64,000 bases of DNA from Litomosoides sigmodontis (GCA_963070105.1 OY718808.1:4627738-4691737), one strand, 5' to 3'; shown: positions 28,542-43,185, numbered from the stretch's first letter. Made by a program: numbers and translations. Notes: a model not told the origin generated them from the sequence alone.

Positions 28542-31433
28542 TTAAACAGTAAAGTTACCCATTTCATGTAAGCGTGTTAACGTTCTAGAAACAGCTCTAA
28601 ATCCATGTCCACCTATAGTATTTTGTCTGTGAATCATCGCTTCCGGCTGAAAGGAGACAAAAATTTTAGAAAAATTTAGAAAAGTAACAGTGAAATGAAG
28701 TAACTCAGAAACTTACTACATTTGTGTATGAAGTTACTCCACTTATTGGTACGTTCTCCTGATGAGAATTTCGAGACAAAACCTCATAGTCTGTTTGACA
28801 TGACATATTTTGTTTCGCGAAGCTCAAAGCATCACTGACTTTGCAATTCAATTCTTCCATCTTGCTTCCACTTACATGGAAAACCAAATCCAGAAGTTCC
28901 ATTAACTTCTGAATTTACCTCAACATTTTTCAAGAATTCCCAAAGCAGTCAAGTTATTTAAGACATTCCTATTATTACGGTAATTTCATTCGGTTTTATT
29001 CAACATCGTGTACAATGATTTTCACTCCTAAGCATGTTTGAGAGATGTATTCTAAAAAACACGTTCGCTCAAAATCTTGGAATCCTTAGAAAAAGAACCT
29101 TAAGAAAGTCAATCATCGAGTTAGTTTTGTTCTGTTGCAGGGAAAATAAAAAATCGGCTATCACCACCTATAGAGCAATGAAATCACTAACCAATCGGAC
29201 ATCTTCAACAAGAAATGCACTAGAATGTTCTGCATCTTCCAAACGATCACCTGACAAAATTCCCCTCGATATATTTGCTGGTGTTGCCATTTCCATGATA
29301 TCACGCTCATTATCGCTGGCGGATTCCTCACCTAAAATACTTTTGGAAAATTTTTGAATCCATTCGATGTACCTCATAAAACATGTCAGTCGACGCCATA
29401 CTTATGAATTCGCATCTAACCTAAATTTATAGGATTCAAATACTGTTTCCCTCACATAATTCTTCTTTGCTCTAATACATCTCTGAACTAAAATTGCATT
29501 TTGCGAACTCTTAAAAGAATTTCTATTTAATAAATACGAAAATTAAATTTTACATGCACCGGGATTCCGACACTGAAATAAAAAACCTGCCAGTCAAGGG
29601 TTCCATCCCACTAATTGTTCCTAGCAATGCTGATGAATTGCAATGAGGTACAGTGGCCCTGCTCAGACTCGCCTCTTCCCGCTCTATTCCAAGTATCTCC
29701 TCTTGTTCTGCATTATTTAGATAACTGCACATGATTGATCGAATGTCGGCACTCGACATAGCATGCAACGTGTCGCTTTCCAACGTATTCTCTTTAAGAT
29801 ACTGACTGATCCAGTCAGGTGACCGTTTTTCCTTAAAAACAAGGTCAGACCAACTCCACACGATAAACATTGAAATAATAAAAATGCGATACATTTTAAT
29901 CGAATTGAAAATATAGAAACCGGGTAATTTAATAAATAAAGACCTTTAGCAGCAGCAATACTGCTTCAATTTCTAGTGCAGTGTATCGGATTTTCATAGG
30001 TGTTTTCTCGTGACCTAAATGTCCTAAAACGTATTCAACGCTAATTGCACCATTTTCTTCAACTCTGACATTCATGAAACAAGTACAATGACTGATCACT
30101 TTCTTCGTTCCATGTGAGACCCTCTTTGAGAGCGAATCTGCAAGATGTCTTGCTTTGCCAGCCCTGAAACAAGTCACCATCCAATTCTCAAATGATTTAT
30201 CAACTTTCATCTTAAAACATAACTAAAATCATCAAATTATATTTGCTAGAGAAGTCCACAGAAAAATAAAAGAAACATCCACGAAGTATTAGAAACATAA
30301 ATGCACAAAATGCAAAGTTAACATGAAGTCAAACCAATCTATCACAAACCAAAACACTGAAATAAAAGTTCACTGGAAGTTGAATGCCAAGAAATCATAT
30401 TTGCCTAATATCTATTTCACGCCTCATTGTCAGAAGAGTTCTCAGAAATAATTTATAATTTCCATTGAAAGCGTAACTCACATTTCACACCGCATATATG
30501 TGCACTTGTCCTTAACGGAAATGGTTGTCATTTCACCACTTGTTTCCATTTTAATGTATTGCATGAAATCATTAAATTCTGCACGACTTCGAAAACTTCG
30601 CGACTGCAACTCGAAATTTTGCCCTTCAATTTTATGCTCGTCGAGAGCATGTTTAGCCAAATTTTTCACCGTATGGAATCGTTCACAACATTCAGGACAT
30701 CTTACTGGTTTCTGTCGAGGCTGGAAATGGGTGCTCTTACAAGGTATCGAAGAATGATTAAACAAGAATTTAGTGAGATTACGATGAAAGTACTTGGCAA
30801 GTCTTAGTCTGAAAAAAAAGCACCTTTACAGAATGATATTTGATTTTGTGAGAAAGTAATCCTTGTCGACTAGCTCCGTTCCACTCACAACCACCAACAT
30901 CGCAACGGAATTTTTTCCTACTACCAACTTTGATAACTTCAACTTCATGTATCTTTTTCATGTGACGTGAAAATGACCAGCTTGTCAAAAATTGCTTGTT
31001 ACATAGTTCGCAGAGTTTGCTTGGGAATATGCTTGGATTTTTTTCTGTCCTCAAAATTGAAGACCACATTTCAGTTGAAAAATAATTTCATTTAGTGAGG
31101 AATATTCTTGAGCATAAAGAAGTCATAAATTCATGTTTTTCCACCGTTACTTTCAAAATGTCATGTTAGAGCCACCCCACTTTATTAAACAATTTCACAG
31201 AAGTACTTTATAACTTTATCCAGATAAGTGCCAGTAACATCTTAAAACTTTAATTAATTCCAGAAAAATTTTGACGCACTAAATAGTTATGAGCATCTTA
31301 GTTATACATTAAATTCAAATATACAGATAACTTCACCAAACTTTTTGAGAACGTACTTTTCAACTTCGCTTCTATTTTGCAGTGTTTGATCTGAACTATT
31401 ACCTATCTGACTGCTGTTCTCAGCATTTGACAT
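28542..31433 (-). CDS. C2H2 zinc-finger protein with a FAR1/GCM1-like second domain
   Basis: Probable DNA-binding protein, target unknown. Exons: 31433-31357, 31049-30830, 30720-30482, 30163-29944, 29831-29554, 29372-29192, 28908-28717, 28646-28542, totalling 1512 nt (503 aa). Residues about 30-130 hold three C2H2-type fingers (CELCNKQF..HMKKIH; CDVGGCEW..HKIKYH; CPECCERF..HALDEH). Then comes a block with RSRAEFNDFMQYIK, YMRCEM, LSKRVSHGTKK, SHCTCFMNV and LGHLGHEK. This has the spacing of the MULE-transposase-derived WRKY/GCM1/FAR1-like zinc fold seen in domesticated Mutator proteins; that assignment is inference. The C-terminal half is unlike anything I recognise. The first exon (MSNAENSSQIG...) rests on its donor (AA|GTACGT) and phase agreement only. 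Confidence 0.75.
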
Positions 31434-32353
31434 ATCCAGACTACCGCAAGTTTCTGGAATCACTGTGCCTGATCAAGTAATGCTCATAACATCTGTACAC
31501 TGTTACATGTGTCACGGAATATTATATGAAAGGATACATGATACTCAAATTCACACATAACCTCATGACTTTTTTTCTCGTATCCTGTTAACACGGTTTA
31601 AGTCTACCCATCATTTGTAAAAGCTAAATTTTTTAGATACTACACAAATCCTGACGTAAAGGAGGCAAATGAATATAGCGATACGTGCAGATGAAGAAAG
31701 GGGACGAACAATGTAAGACAATCCAAAGTCAGTCCAAAGGAGGCAAAAGAAGTGCACATAATTCCTCAAACTAAACACTCCACAAATTTCTGCCTTTGTC
31801 AATTTGAACTTCTGTAGAAGACAGCTAGCGAAACACAACATACCGAAGTCGATAACTGACGAAATGCTTTCCATAATTTCCTACAAGTACTTTTATACGG
31901 CAGAAAATCTGCTGAATCACTCTGTACAACTGAGTATTGGACCCAAAACCCTACAAACTCGAAATGTTACAAGCGTCACCGCATTACTGATAATATACTT
32001 ACATACTTCGTAAATTGAGATGAAGTTCATGGCATCCACACTCCAAAATGTACATAAATACGTCACTCAGTAATGGATGATTTTCAAGTCATTTGACAAC
32101 CAACTTTAAGTTAAAGGAAAATAGCTTGGAAAAACTCCAAGTGTTAATAAAACGAAGAGTCAATCCTCCAACCCACCGCAGCAGCACAACCGCAGCAAAT
32201 CACTTTACATTAATTTAGAATGCCGTCAGAATATAGTTTTACTGATGCGCTTCTATCTGACTAAATAATACCGCTTGGTAACGCTTAACAGAAAATTTAT
32301 TGTTACTTAAATAGGATAACATAAAAAGTGAACAAAAAATTTATTTCACATTT
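31434..32353. other. Intergenic, no gene assigned
   Basis: Open frames exist on both strands between about 31611 and 32013, including an ATG-started hydrophobic 87-codon frame on the minus strand. No splice-supported model or similarity could be built. Confidence 0.35.
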
Positions 32354-33745
<1,392 letters not shown>

Positions 33746-35692
33746 CTACTTTTCAACCGATTTTCTTGGCCGTTGTGTCGAATAACGCTTACCAAGACGT
33801 GGCTTCACTTTTTCATCATTATGGCCTACGCTGTTTATCTCAGCCTTGCTTTCTGCTTCTTTACCTAAATACTAACACATAAGAGTAATTTGCTAAAAAC
33901 TGATGGAATTGTTAAGATTCAAAACTGCTGCATTAGACGATATACTTAACAATTATAAGGCAACCGTAGATACGATATCCGTCAACGATAACTCAAACAC
34001 CCTACATCCTTAAATCGACAAATTCATCAATCGTCCAATTGATTTTACACATTCTGAACGCAACTTACATTTTGAATCCCGTAATTTGCCCTCTATGCTA
34101 TTTCATTGAACCCGCCAATCGGGTTCAATGCTTTAATTTCCGAACACTTACCTCCACTGAACTTTTGATTTTCACATTTAGTAGAATGTTCTTCGTTCAG
34201 CGTGCTAGCAGCTAATGACATTCGATTGTAGCTTCCTTGCTTCCTTGGGCTATTCTGTTTATTTTGATCATTGATCTTATAATTGTGAACTGCAAAAGGA
34301 TTATATTAGCAGAATCGCTCGGAGATACCGATTAAATCATTATTTTGCTTCCACTCATACGACATTTATAAGTATATGCAACCTGTAAGTTACTATTGCA
34401 AACATTAATAAACAATAAAAATATACTAGTGCACGTCCTTGTAAAATAACGTGATGAATTCCAAACAGTTGCTGATGTTCGGATTCGATTCTGATTCTTA
34501 CCACGTATACGTTGTCGTAAAGCCGAAAACAATTCCTGTAATAATTTCAGAATAAAAATGTGAGTTTACAAAACAATTGAAAGTATGAAAAAATTTTCGT
34601 GGAAAAACCTTTGGTTTCACTTCCTGTCTTGCTGCTTCGATCATCTACAGTCAGCTTTGTAACAAATTTTTCATTCGCAGAGTGCATATGCTTACCGACG
34701 AAGCAGGATTTCCTTCCCGATCCACACCGTATTTCTTGGCAAATTCTCGGTCCGACAATGGTATCTGATCAGTCTCATCGTATAAGTCATGTCGCCACTT
34801 ACGATCAGCACGCGATGACTGGTATAGTGCTGCTTTCCCACCAGCTTCACGGGTATCGTGCATGAAAAATTGCCCTCTACGCGGGATGTATGCTGGATGT
34901 GTCTGATCCTGATCCTGATCCGGTCCAGACACTTTCGCATCCTACGAAAAATCAATAATAATGTTAGAGAATGTGGACAACATGTTGCATTATCCATGCT
35001 GCGCATTCCCTTTTTTTTGCTGATTGTTTACAGTCAAAAATACGTTCCATTTGTTTATTTGATGATAGCATTCCTTTGTTGAACAGCTTGTTGTCATGAA
35101 TATAGACGGGTCAAAGGTAACCTTCTCAAAGTTAAGTTTACCATGATAGTTATATTTACTACAAACAACAAATCATTCAGACGACTCTCACTAATTGCAT
35201 CATAGCTTACAGTCTATTTGATTTCATTACAAAAATTGTTGTGAAGGAAAAAATCTTCTTAGGTTATTATTGAAAAAGTTAAAGAGGACACCAAACAGCA
35301 GTACTGTATATTGAAATAGTTAACGGAGAAATAACTTTCAACCTTTACAGACTTGATTAGCTGCAGGTAACAAAGTGTGAAGTATGCTTGAGATAATCAC
35401 GCAAGGTCTTTTAGATGTAAGGATAGATCATATTGCAATGCGTGGGAAATTTATTAAATTGGAATGTCAAACTTACGTCACTGGGGCTATCTAACTTCTG
35501 GATGTTTGTGGTTTCATGCCGCGCAGAAACAGTGGTGCATTCACTTTCAGAAATATCTGCTACTCCGTCCTCCAAGCTTCTTGCATTTTCATTACCGGCA
35601 GATTTCATTTCCGAAATTGTTCCGGCGATACCCAGTAGCTTCGTGTCTTCCCTCATTACCATTCGTACTTCCACTCTTGTTATTGCTGCCAT
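33746..35692 (-). CDS. CASC3: CASC3 / MLN51 / Barentsz, exon-junction-complex subunit, short form
   Basis: CASC3 binds eIF4A3 in the exon junction complex. Exons: 35692-35477, 34941-34696, 34535-34502, 34289-34152, 33864-33746, totalling 753 nt (250 aa). The core SELOR/Btz motif is in the second exon: PAYIPRRGQFFMHD, then RKWRHDLYDE and the AKKYGVDREG region. The C-terminus has KRYSTQRP, like the RYSSQR motif of CASC3. The frame stays open upstream of 35692 as far as a non-ATG codon at 35785, so an earlier exon may supply more N-terminus. The human protein is about 700 aa, so this is a greatly reduced version. The three small 3' exons were placed by phase alone. Confidence 0.82.
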
Positions 35693-36679
35693 TTCAAAGA
35701 ACTTCTTTGCGTGAGAAGCTGGCAGTCTGAAATTGAGCAGCTTTTGCACGTCTTTTACATTAGAAGCAAGAAAGCCTTGTTTCACTGTCGCATTAGAAGC
35801 GATTATTAATAATGTACCTCTGTGACAATTAGATTCTTTCCAGTATTCTGCAATAATTTATGTGTAACATTTCATACCTCTAACTCGTAAAATTTAACTC
35901 AACAAAGAATGTAAGATCGAAATAGGCAAAAGTGTTCAGAGCGCGTTATCGAACTCCATGCGATACGAGAAGATCAGGGAACATTTTACGATCTCCAGAG
36001 CACATTTACGTGCTATCGAGCACGTAACTCCGCTTCCGTGATCTGCCGGAGAACGTTTGCAGGATGGCGCTGAAAGTGTCCTTTGTTTGTTTTCGTCCAG
36101 CAAACAGTCGTTTGTTCAGAAATAAATGCTCGTAAGATTGCAATTAATTATGGTTAACGAGAGCGAAGGGAAAATGCAGTAGTCAATAACGCCAATGAAA
36201 TCTTTGCTGCCTACCGTAAACCTGCTGACCACACCCTAAGCATTAGCCACTCACTCTCATCCTCCCCTCATCGCTTTAAACGAACAGGAATCGCGTTGAC
36301 GGACGCGTTCTGTCCAAGAATGCCTCGGATAATCTGCGAACGATACTCATAGACAGACATGAAGACATCGAAGAATAGAATAGCGTACACGTGAGCACGT
36401 GTGCTTATGCTGACGTAAGCTACAACGAGTAGTAAAATAAGGATAGGGAAGGAGTATTTACTCTACGTGCCACATACTCTGCATGTAATCAAATTGTAAT
36501 GATAGATGAACAGGTTGCGACTATATCGAGGAGGTGGAGAATGAGTGGGAGTAGATATGCGTAACGTAAAAACAATTAAGTAAATAACCTGCGTGAACTT
36601 GCGTTTTGATATCATGTGAACTGAAATTCTTCGAAGATTACGCATGTGGAAAGATAATCCTAATTATCATTTCAGTGCA
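35693..36679. other. Divergent intergenic region, CASC3 and CK1
   Basis: Contains both 5' regions. A TTTCAG acceptor immediately precedes the kinase ATG at 36680, so trans-splicing or an upstream non-coding exon is possible. No other feature was recognised. Confidence 0.4.
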
Positions 36680-39147
36680 ATGGCAGCGAAAGAGCGTTGT
36701 GTAGCTGAAAGCAGTGATGATCTGATTATCTGTCATCGTTACCAACTGTTGCGTAAAATAGGCAATGGTACCTTTGGAACAGTACTGCTAGGTAATCTTT
36801 CACCGATCATTTGTTGTTGTTATTATCAGTTATTGTAACGTGGCAACTGAATTTTTAAGATACTTTTTTCCGTTTTCAATTGCGTAAGTGTACTTTGATT
36901 GCACGGACGTTTACGAGAAAGAGAGAAAATGCTCGAGGAACATTTGGATCTGTCTTCTTTGTTCACTGCTTCATGGGTGTGTGCTTTGAAGCAGTTTTTA
37001 ATTCGCAATTTATAGGAATTGATTTATTCGATCATAGCGAAGTAGCCATGAAACTGGAAGCGAAGACTAAAAGCGGCAATAAATTGTTTCATGAATATTA
37101 TATTTACAACAATTTCAAAGAACAAATGGGATTTCCCGAAGTAAAAATTTAATGCGGTTTTCATCAACGGAAGGTTAATTCTTTGATCTCTTTGAATAAT
37201 TCCTTTAGGTCCTATGGTGTGGTAATCAAGGTGACTTCAACATATTGGTTATGGAACTGTTAGGTCCTTCGTTGGAAGATCTATTCGGCTTTTGTGGTCG
37301 TATTTTTAGCCTAAAAACGGTATTGCTCCTAGCAGATCAATTGGTATGCATTTTAATTCCTAAAATGCCACTCCCTGAATTTTTAAGGAGTGACATTTTA
37401 TTTATTCATCATCAACAGCTATATAGCAATTGCTGTAAAGAATGTGATATGACAGTTAATCACTTTGCCAACATTAATTCGCCGAAAAATTCCTCAAAAA
37501 TAAAGTGTCATTTTTATTTACCTGGGCAACTATTTCTTAAATATACTTATGAAGCGTAGATGGGAAGAGTGTAATATATCATATTTTAATTTTTGCATTA
37601 GCAATATATTCATTTACATGTTACCATGGAAGGAATCATAATGTCTTGAATTCTTGATTTAACTGTTAGTTTCTCTCTATCAGTGTGTTTTAGCTTTCAA
37701 GGATGCAAGCATTGCATCTGGCGGGCATCATTCATCGGGATATCAAACCTGAGAACTTTGCTATGGGTCTCGGTGCAAAGCAGAACATTGTTCATGTAAG
37801 GAACCTAAGCAATTAATTTCTGAAAGTTATGCACTACTGTTTGACGCAATGAATGTGCGTCTCATTATCGCCAGTTATTACGCTTAGTTGAAGTTTGTTT
37901 AGCTGATAGATATGGGTCTATGTAAGAAGTATTTGACCTCAGAAGAAAGAGAAGTTCATACGGAGCCCAAAAAATATTCGTTCTGTGGCACCATACGTTT
38001 CGCCTCGCCAAATGCTCACAATGGCTTCGGTAATAATTTCGATTTTTTTTGATTTCTATTTTGAAGTCAGTAATTTTTCATCCTAGGGAATGCGATCGCA
38101 CTATAGTTGTTCTTTGAATTACTTGTCAATACCATTGTTTGCATTGCTTTCCACTGCTTTCGTTTGGTATTAAAATTTCTAGATTTACTTAAAAGAAAAA
38201 ATGCAGAGCATTTTTCAAAAGCTTTTGTTGGCAACAAGTAAGCTAAAAGCTATTTAAGAAGGTTTTCAGCTTTAAGTCGTCGTGACGATTTGATTTCGCT
38301 AGGATACACTCTAATCTACTTCCTCAAAGGTGAATTGCCATGGTTTAAATACAAAACTCATTCAAAACAACAATATACTGAACTCGCTGGGCAAATGAAA
38401 AGCCAGTTGAGCGTTGAAGAACTCTGTGTTGATTGTCCAGGTAAATAAAAATGACACTTTATTTTTGAGAAATTTTTCGAGGAATTAATTAATGCTAGCA
38501 AAGAATTGCGGGGATTATGATTCAGTGGCTCCTTTTCGTAATTTCACAGCTTTTGCCTGGATAAGTATGCGTTTCAATGAGGTTCAAGAAGAATGCTGTG
38601 CAGCTATTTGCAATTTCCTGACCGTTGATTTTAGAAATTTTTTGATACGACTGTTCAAAAATCCTATGGATGCTGACAGCGTTGCTTTCAGAAGAATTCA
38701 AAACATTCCTGAAATATTGTTACGAATTGAAGATCGATGAAACTCCAGATTATGGACGGATGAGGCAAAACTTTTGGTTGTTGTTCGTCAAGAAACAATT
38801 TATTTTTGATAATGTATTCGACTGGAACGTTTACAGGTACTGTTTGACGCATCTGAACATCTATTAACATTGCAAATTATCTTCACACGCATAATTTTTG
38901 CGAAATCCACTGGCAATGCTTGTCGCAACAGCTGCATTGATTCCGTAGTGTTGTCATCATGTCAATCATTGCATTTACAAACTGCGATTTTATAAGATGT
39001 AAGACGGAAATTGTTCATTTTGTAAAGCCTTGTAAAGCCCTGCGCGTGAAGATAATTTGCAATGTCAGGTCACTTTTTACTTTGAAACTTTCTGAACTAT
39101 ATAGATATGGACGAAATTTGGAAAGAGAAAGGGATGGCTCAACTTAA
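36680..39147 (+). CDS. Casein kinase 1 family protein kinase with DMG in place of DFG
   Basis: Serine/threonine kinase of the CK1 group, which is greatly expanded in nematodes, often in the germline. Exons: 36680-36791, 37016-37140, 37209-37343, 37694-37795, 37903-38029, 38270-38440, 38692-38836, 39105-39147, totalling 960 nt (319 aa). Motifs: glycine loop [11 protein letters not shown], lysine in VAMKLE, catalytic loop HRDIKPEN, metal loop [30 protein letters not shown], and the CK1 C-lobe ending VFDWN. The Asp of the metal loop is retained but Phe is replaced by Met. The final 14-codon exon ([14 protein letters not shown]) is supported by phase and a TATATAG acceptor. An in-frame ATG 36 nt upstream (36644) is an alternative start. 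Confidence 0.9.
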
Positions 39148-40086
39148 GGAGTTAAGAAAAAAATTCAACAACGGTCGCGGCTGTGTGCAATTGCATATCA
39201 GTGTTTGTTTTTCGAATAGCATATGATTATTTATTGGATTATAAGGGGGTAAATTCCTATAATTAATGAAAAGAATTATGGATTGCGAGCTTCAAATTCC
39301 GATGCTAAATCAGTATTACATTTTGTTGTGTAGTTTTTAAAGTAGTTTACTGAGTAAGCTCTGCTGTTTACATCTGTTGCTTATTAATACTTGAAGTTTT
39401 TGTGCTACTTTATCATTTATTAATGGAGAAATAATATTCAAATTCTAACCAGTTAAATGACTTTGGTTTTCTATTTATATTAAATTTATTACTGAATGTG
39501 TTTTGCGTATTTACTCGACAGAATAACAGTGACTTGACTGCATCGCATATTTAATTCGAAAAAAATGTTGAGCATTCAGGATAGGAAAAGTATTTTCATG
39601 TATTAGGGATAAAAACTTGAATGTTTTTTAATAAAACATGTCGTGATAAAGATATGAAAAGAAATATTGCTTTCGAAAATATATTTGTCATTTGACATAA
39701 TTGTGAAGTTTAAATTTATTCTCTTTGAAATTGCTAAATAAATTCCTCAACTAAGTTCAAGTTTTGCGTTTTACCACACTGCTGGGTACTCAGAAACACC
39801 AAGTTCTATCATTTTTACATTTCTCATCGAACTAAAAAAATAAGTAATCTATCCAATTCACTATGTAGCAGGCTAAAACGTTATGGTTTATATACTGTAT
39901 GCGGTAATATTCGACGCATATTGCTCCTCGATATGTGCTCTCCGTGTGTTGACCGCAATATATCTCGTAATTGACAATTCATGCGATGTCTACATAGTTC
40001 ACATTTCTGGAAATGATTTAATTCGACGTCTGTTGTTTGTCATTTGCTAGCCAAAAGGCTTCTTATTTTTTAACTTTACCAAGGCA
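39148..40086. other. Intergenic, convergent 3' ends
   Basis: Very AT-rich, between the 3' ends of the CK1 gene and the minus-strand gene that follows. No coding exon, RNA or repeat was recognised. Confidence 0.4.
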
Positions 40087-42395
40087 TTAGACTGATGGCG
40101 TTAATAGTGTTGGACTGAAATGTTGTACATTGTTAGAAACAATAAGTGGTGTGCTAATGGGATAAACGAAGTTGTTATCAATCGCATAATTATGGTGATT
40201 TCTCAGTCTACTGCAAATGTATTTTAAAACGTTAAGGTATAAGAAATTAGAAGCGAAACTATTTTTCGACTGTATCCATTCATCTGTTCTGAACTGTGGT
40301 TTACATGAGTATAATGGAAATAATTGTATTAAAAATTTAGGTAAAAATCATTTCCCAACATTCAAAGTCACTTACAGGTTCCTTTCTACAGCCATCTTTG
40401 TCGAAACATTTGGAGTTGCTGCCGACGCAATCGCCACTGAGCACTTGAAGATCGCGATCAGAAACGAATATCTCTCGGCTACCTTTATCCTTTCTCAAAC
40501 ATAGATTCAATTGGAAAGTTTATAATTTACTTTTTATTTGTGCAATCGCCTCCATATAATGATTTTGGGCAATTCATTGTATAAATACAGAGTGGTAATT
40601 TTCACTTACAAGCGATCTTCAGGGGATACTCTATGTAAGTATGAAGCTATGCCAACCAGTGAAAGCGCATTAATGATTACTTGCTCATAAAGCAGTTTAT
40701 TTGGCAGAAAATGACTTGGTGACAAGTTTGGGGACATGTTCGCCTGCAGGGTAGTAATTTTCATTTAATCGATAACTTGCAATTGCCTGCATTTCAAATC
40801 GAACAACAGATTTATTTTGAAGAAAATAAACATTTATGAATCCGAAATATATTTAAGCTTTTAAGGTAAACAACAGTACGAAGTCAAAGCGGCTTAGTTC
40901 AAAGAATGACCTACAATTGATGTTACGTTACTAAAAATGCCGGAGATTTTGAAGTTGTTTTGCTATTTTAGTATTATGTTGTAAGTTTGTATGCAAGCTT
41001 ATTTTCTTATCTTTTGTGAGCCAAATGCGTTCCAGCAGTAAGCATTTTATTTTTCTGCGACTCAAAAACCTAAATTTTAGATCTGTTTTGAGGTTTACTT
41101 GTTCGTGTAAAGTTTAGTGCAATAAAAATTTCATTCGATTAGGATTAATTGCATGTCTATCACAATCTAAACTCTTTTCAACCAGCTCTTACTATTATAT
41201 TAAGCAATTAAAAATAAATGGTTGTTATTCTTTTGATTTCTATTTTTTTTTAATAAATTTAACCAGCAATTGAATTTACAACAGTAATTCCGGCATTCCC
41301 AACGTTATACCTGCTGTTACAAGGCTTACCTGAAAAATGTGCGAGCTGAAACGCGCAAATGCAATCTTCCAATCCTTGCTAAATTCTTATGAAATAAAAA
41401 CAATTATCTTCGATAGATTTTAACTTGTAAGGTAAAATAAACTTTCGTAATTTCAGAGCTTACCTTGCTTAATCCAAGTATATGATTCACTTTTTGATGA
41501 GGCTGCAATTTGGTCAAATATGAGCTGAAAGAAGGATCACTGAATGGATACTGATGACTTCATAGGACATCATAGGAAATATTTGCAGGTAATTTATCCA
41601 CATACAATTTGTACTCAAGTTTTTCGAAGATTTTAATTACATGTGATGGGTAACTCTTCAAGCCCTAAAATTGTATTTAATTCATTCTTCCAAGTGACAT
41701 TCAAAGTTTCTCTCCAAAAAAAGCATGTAGTTTTTTTCGAATTTTTTCAATTGTGTAATTTTTTCAATTATAATTTTTCCAATTGATCTCTCGTAGATCA
41801 TAATATGCCTTTTTTAATTTATAAATAGAATTGGTCCCAGAAATTTTAATTTTCAAACCTAATTTTTTAGTAACAAAGCGTAGAATTAAATGATGTTTTT
41901 TTGTTAAAATTAAAGCAATCACCTACTTCGTGACCAGTTATCCAAACTGTTGGTTGCCTTGCGCTGATGAAACCATTTGAAAAACAGTCTGGTCTGTTTA
42001 GACCACTACAATTTCAGCTAAATTTTTCAGCATCTCAATTTTTTCAATATGTCAGAATGAAGTTAATAAAACAACTTCTTTGGGGATGCAAATAAATGAA
42101 GATTGAAAACGTTTACAACAATAGGTTGATTTGGAAGTATGAAGTGGAAATGAATCGAAATCAAGAACTTACTGTCCTGTTTCGTCTGATGTGGTACGTA
42201 GAAGTAATAAGTTGATCGTTATAAGTACCAAAAAAAATAGTAAACTTATGATAAGAAAGTAAATTGGTCAACAAAAGCGATGAGAAATAAGCATTAAGAG
42301 TGATTTTGTTCTAAATAAGCATCATTTGCCTGAATAAAACTGGAATTTATCGATTCGAATTCGAACCTAGAATTCAAAGTTAGCACGAAAAACAT
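40087..42395 (-). CDS. Uncharacterised 11-exon gene, predicted type II membrane protein
   Basis: No family was recognised. Exons read on the minus strand: 42395-42367, 42244-42173, 41993-41927, 41664-41606, 41524-41464, 41378-41330, 41313-41280, 40743-40681, 40630-40610, 40493-40376, 40293-40087. All ten junctions agree in phase, and the total of 780 nt is exactly 260 codons (259 aa). Residues about 8-25 form a strong hydrophobic segment (LLFFLVLITINLLLL), as in a type II Golgi/ER anchor. The rest looks lumenal: QPTVWITGHEGLKSYPS, KLQPHQKVNHILGLSK, a Cys-rich part (TCPQTCHQVIFCQINC) and CVGSNSKCFDKDGC. A glycosyltransferase or sulfotransferase would suit that layout, but no catalytic motif was identified. 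A shorter form ending at TAA 41276-41278 (124 aa) is also open. Most exons are too short to appear in a plain ORF scan. Confidence 0.5.
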
Positions 42396-43185
42396 GGGTG
42401 GCAAAATCGTTAAAAGTCGATGTATAGTTTGCGTAAAGTGATGAATTTACAACAATTTGTATCAAACATTAATGTGCTAAAGATAATTTCTTATGAGCGG
42501 AATTTTAGTAGGCGCTATTGTCGACAGATTGTAGCTTTTTCAGTTTACACTTTGAAATAAAAGGTTTTGTATAAAAGCTTTTCTATTATGCTTTTGTACA
42601 TTGGAAAAACTGATCAATTCATGGGAACATCACCCTTCACGTATTTTACTTCGTTTCAGTATGTTGTTCATTAATTAATTTTTATAAATACAACTCAGCA
42701 GTAATTACCTATTGCTAATAAATGCTCTTCCTATTGAGCTTGCATCAGGTTAAAGCTTACGAACATTTCATTTGATGATTACAAAATTATACAGATATAT
42801 GCCTGGTACGTATTTTGACATTTCTAAATAGATCCAGTGCTTTATGATTTTTGCTTCAGTCTAGAAGTCAAAATTATCAAATACGCTTGCTACGTTATAT
42901 TGGTCGTCGTAAACCTTGCAAATACTTATTGTTTATTCAATGTGGAATATATCAGCATTACTTATCGGATTCTTTCTAGCAATTACGTTATTATTAAGCA
43001 AGTCAGGGTAAGAGTTTTTTCTTCAAAAGATAAAATTTAAAAAAATATGTATATTAAAATTATGTTGCAGGAACAACTAGAAAATCAAACTCACGTTGGC
43101 TAAATAGCAGTTACGGATTGCCGTTATATGTACCCTCAGAAGTGTGAGGTGTCTTCCACACTCTCACATTTTCGTTATCCACACG

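Noticed and set aside
34120..34135. Possible tRNA B-box (GGGTTCAATGC)
   Set aside because: No A-box at suitable distance and no cloverleaf could be formed.
40217..40504. 95-codon plus-strand frame
   Set aside because: Antisense to the two 3' exons of the minus-strand membrane-protein model, whose splice phases agree. It has no similarity of its own.
42721..42955. Neuropeptide-like reading (MLFLLSLHQ joined to a segment with LLRYIGRRK)
   Set aside because: It joins in phase and has a dibasic amidation-like site, but it is only 47 aa, competes with another open frame over the same exon, and lacks repeats of the peptide.
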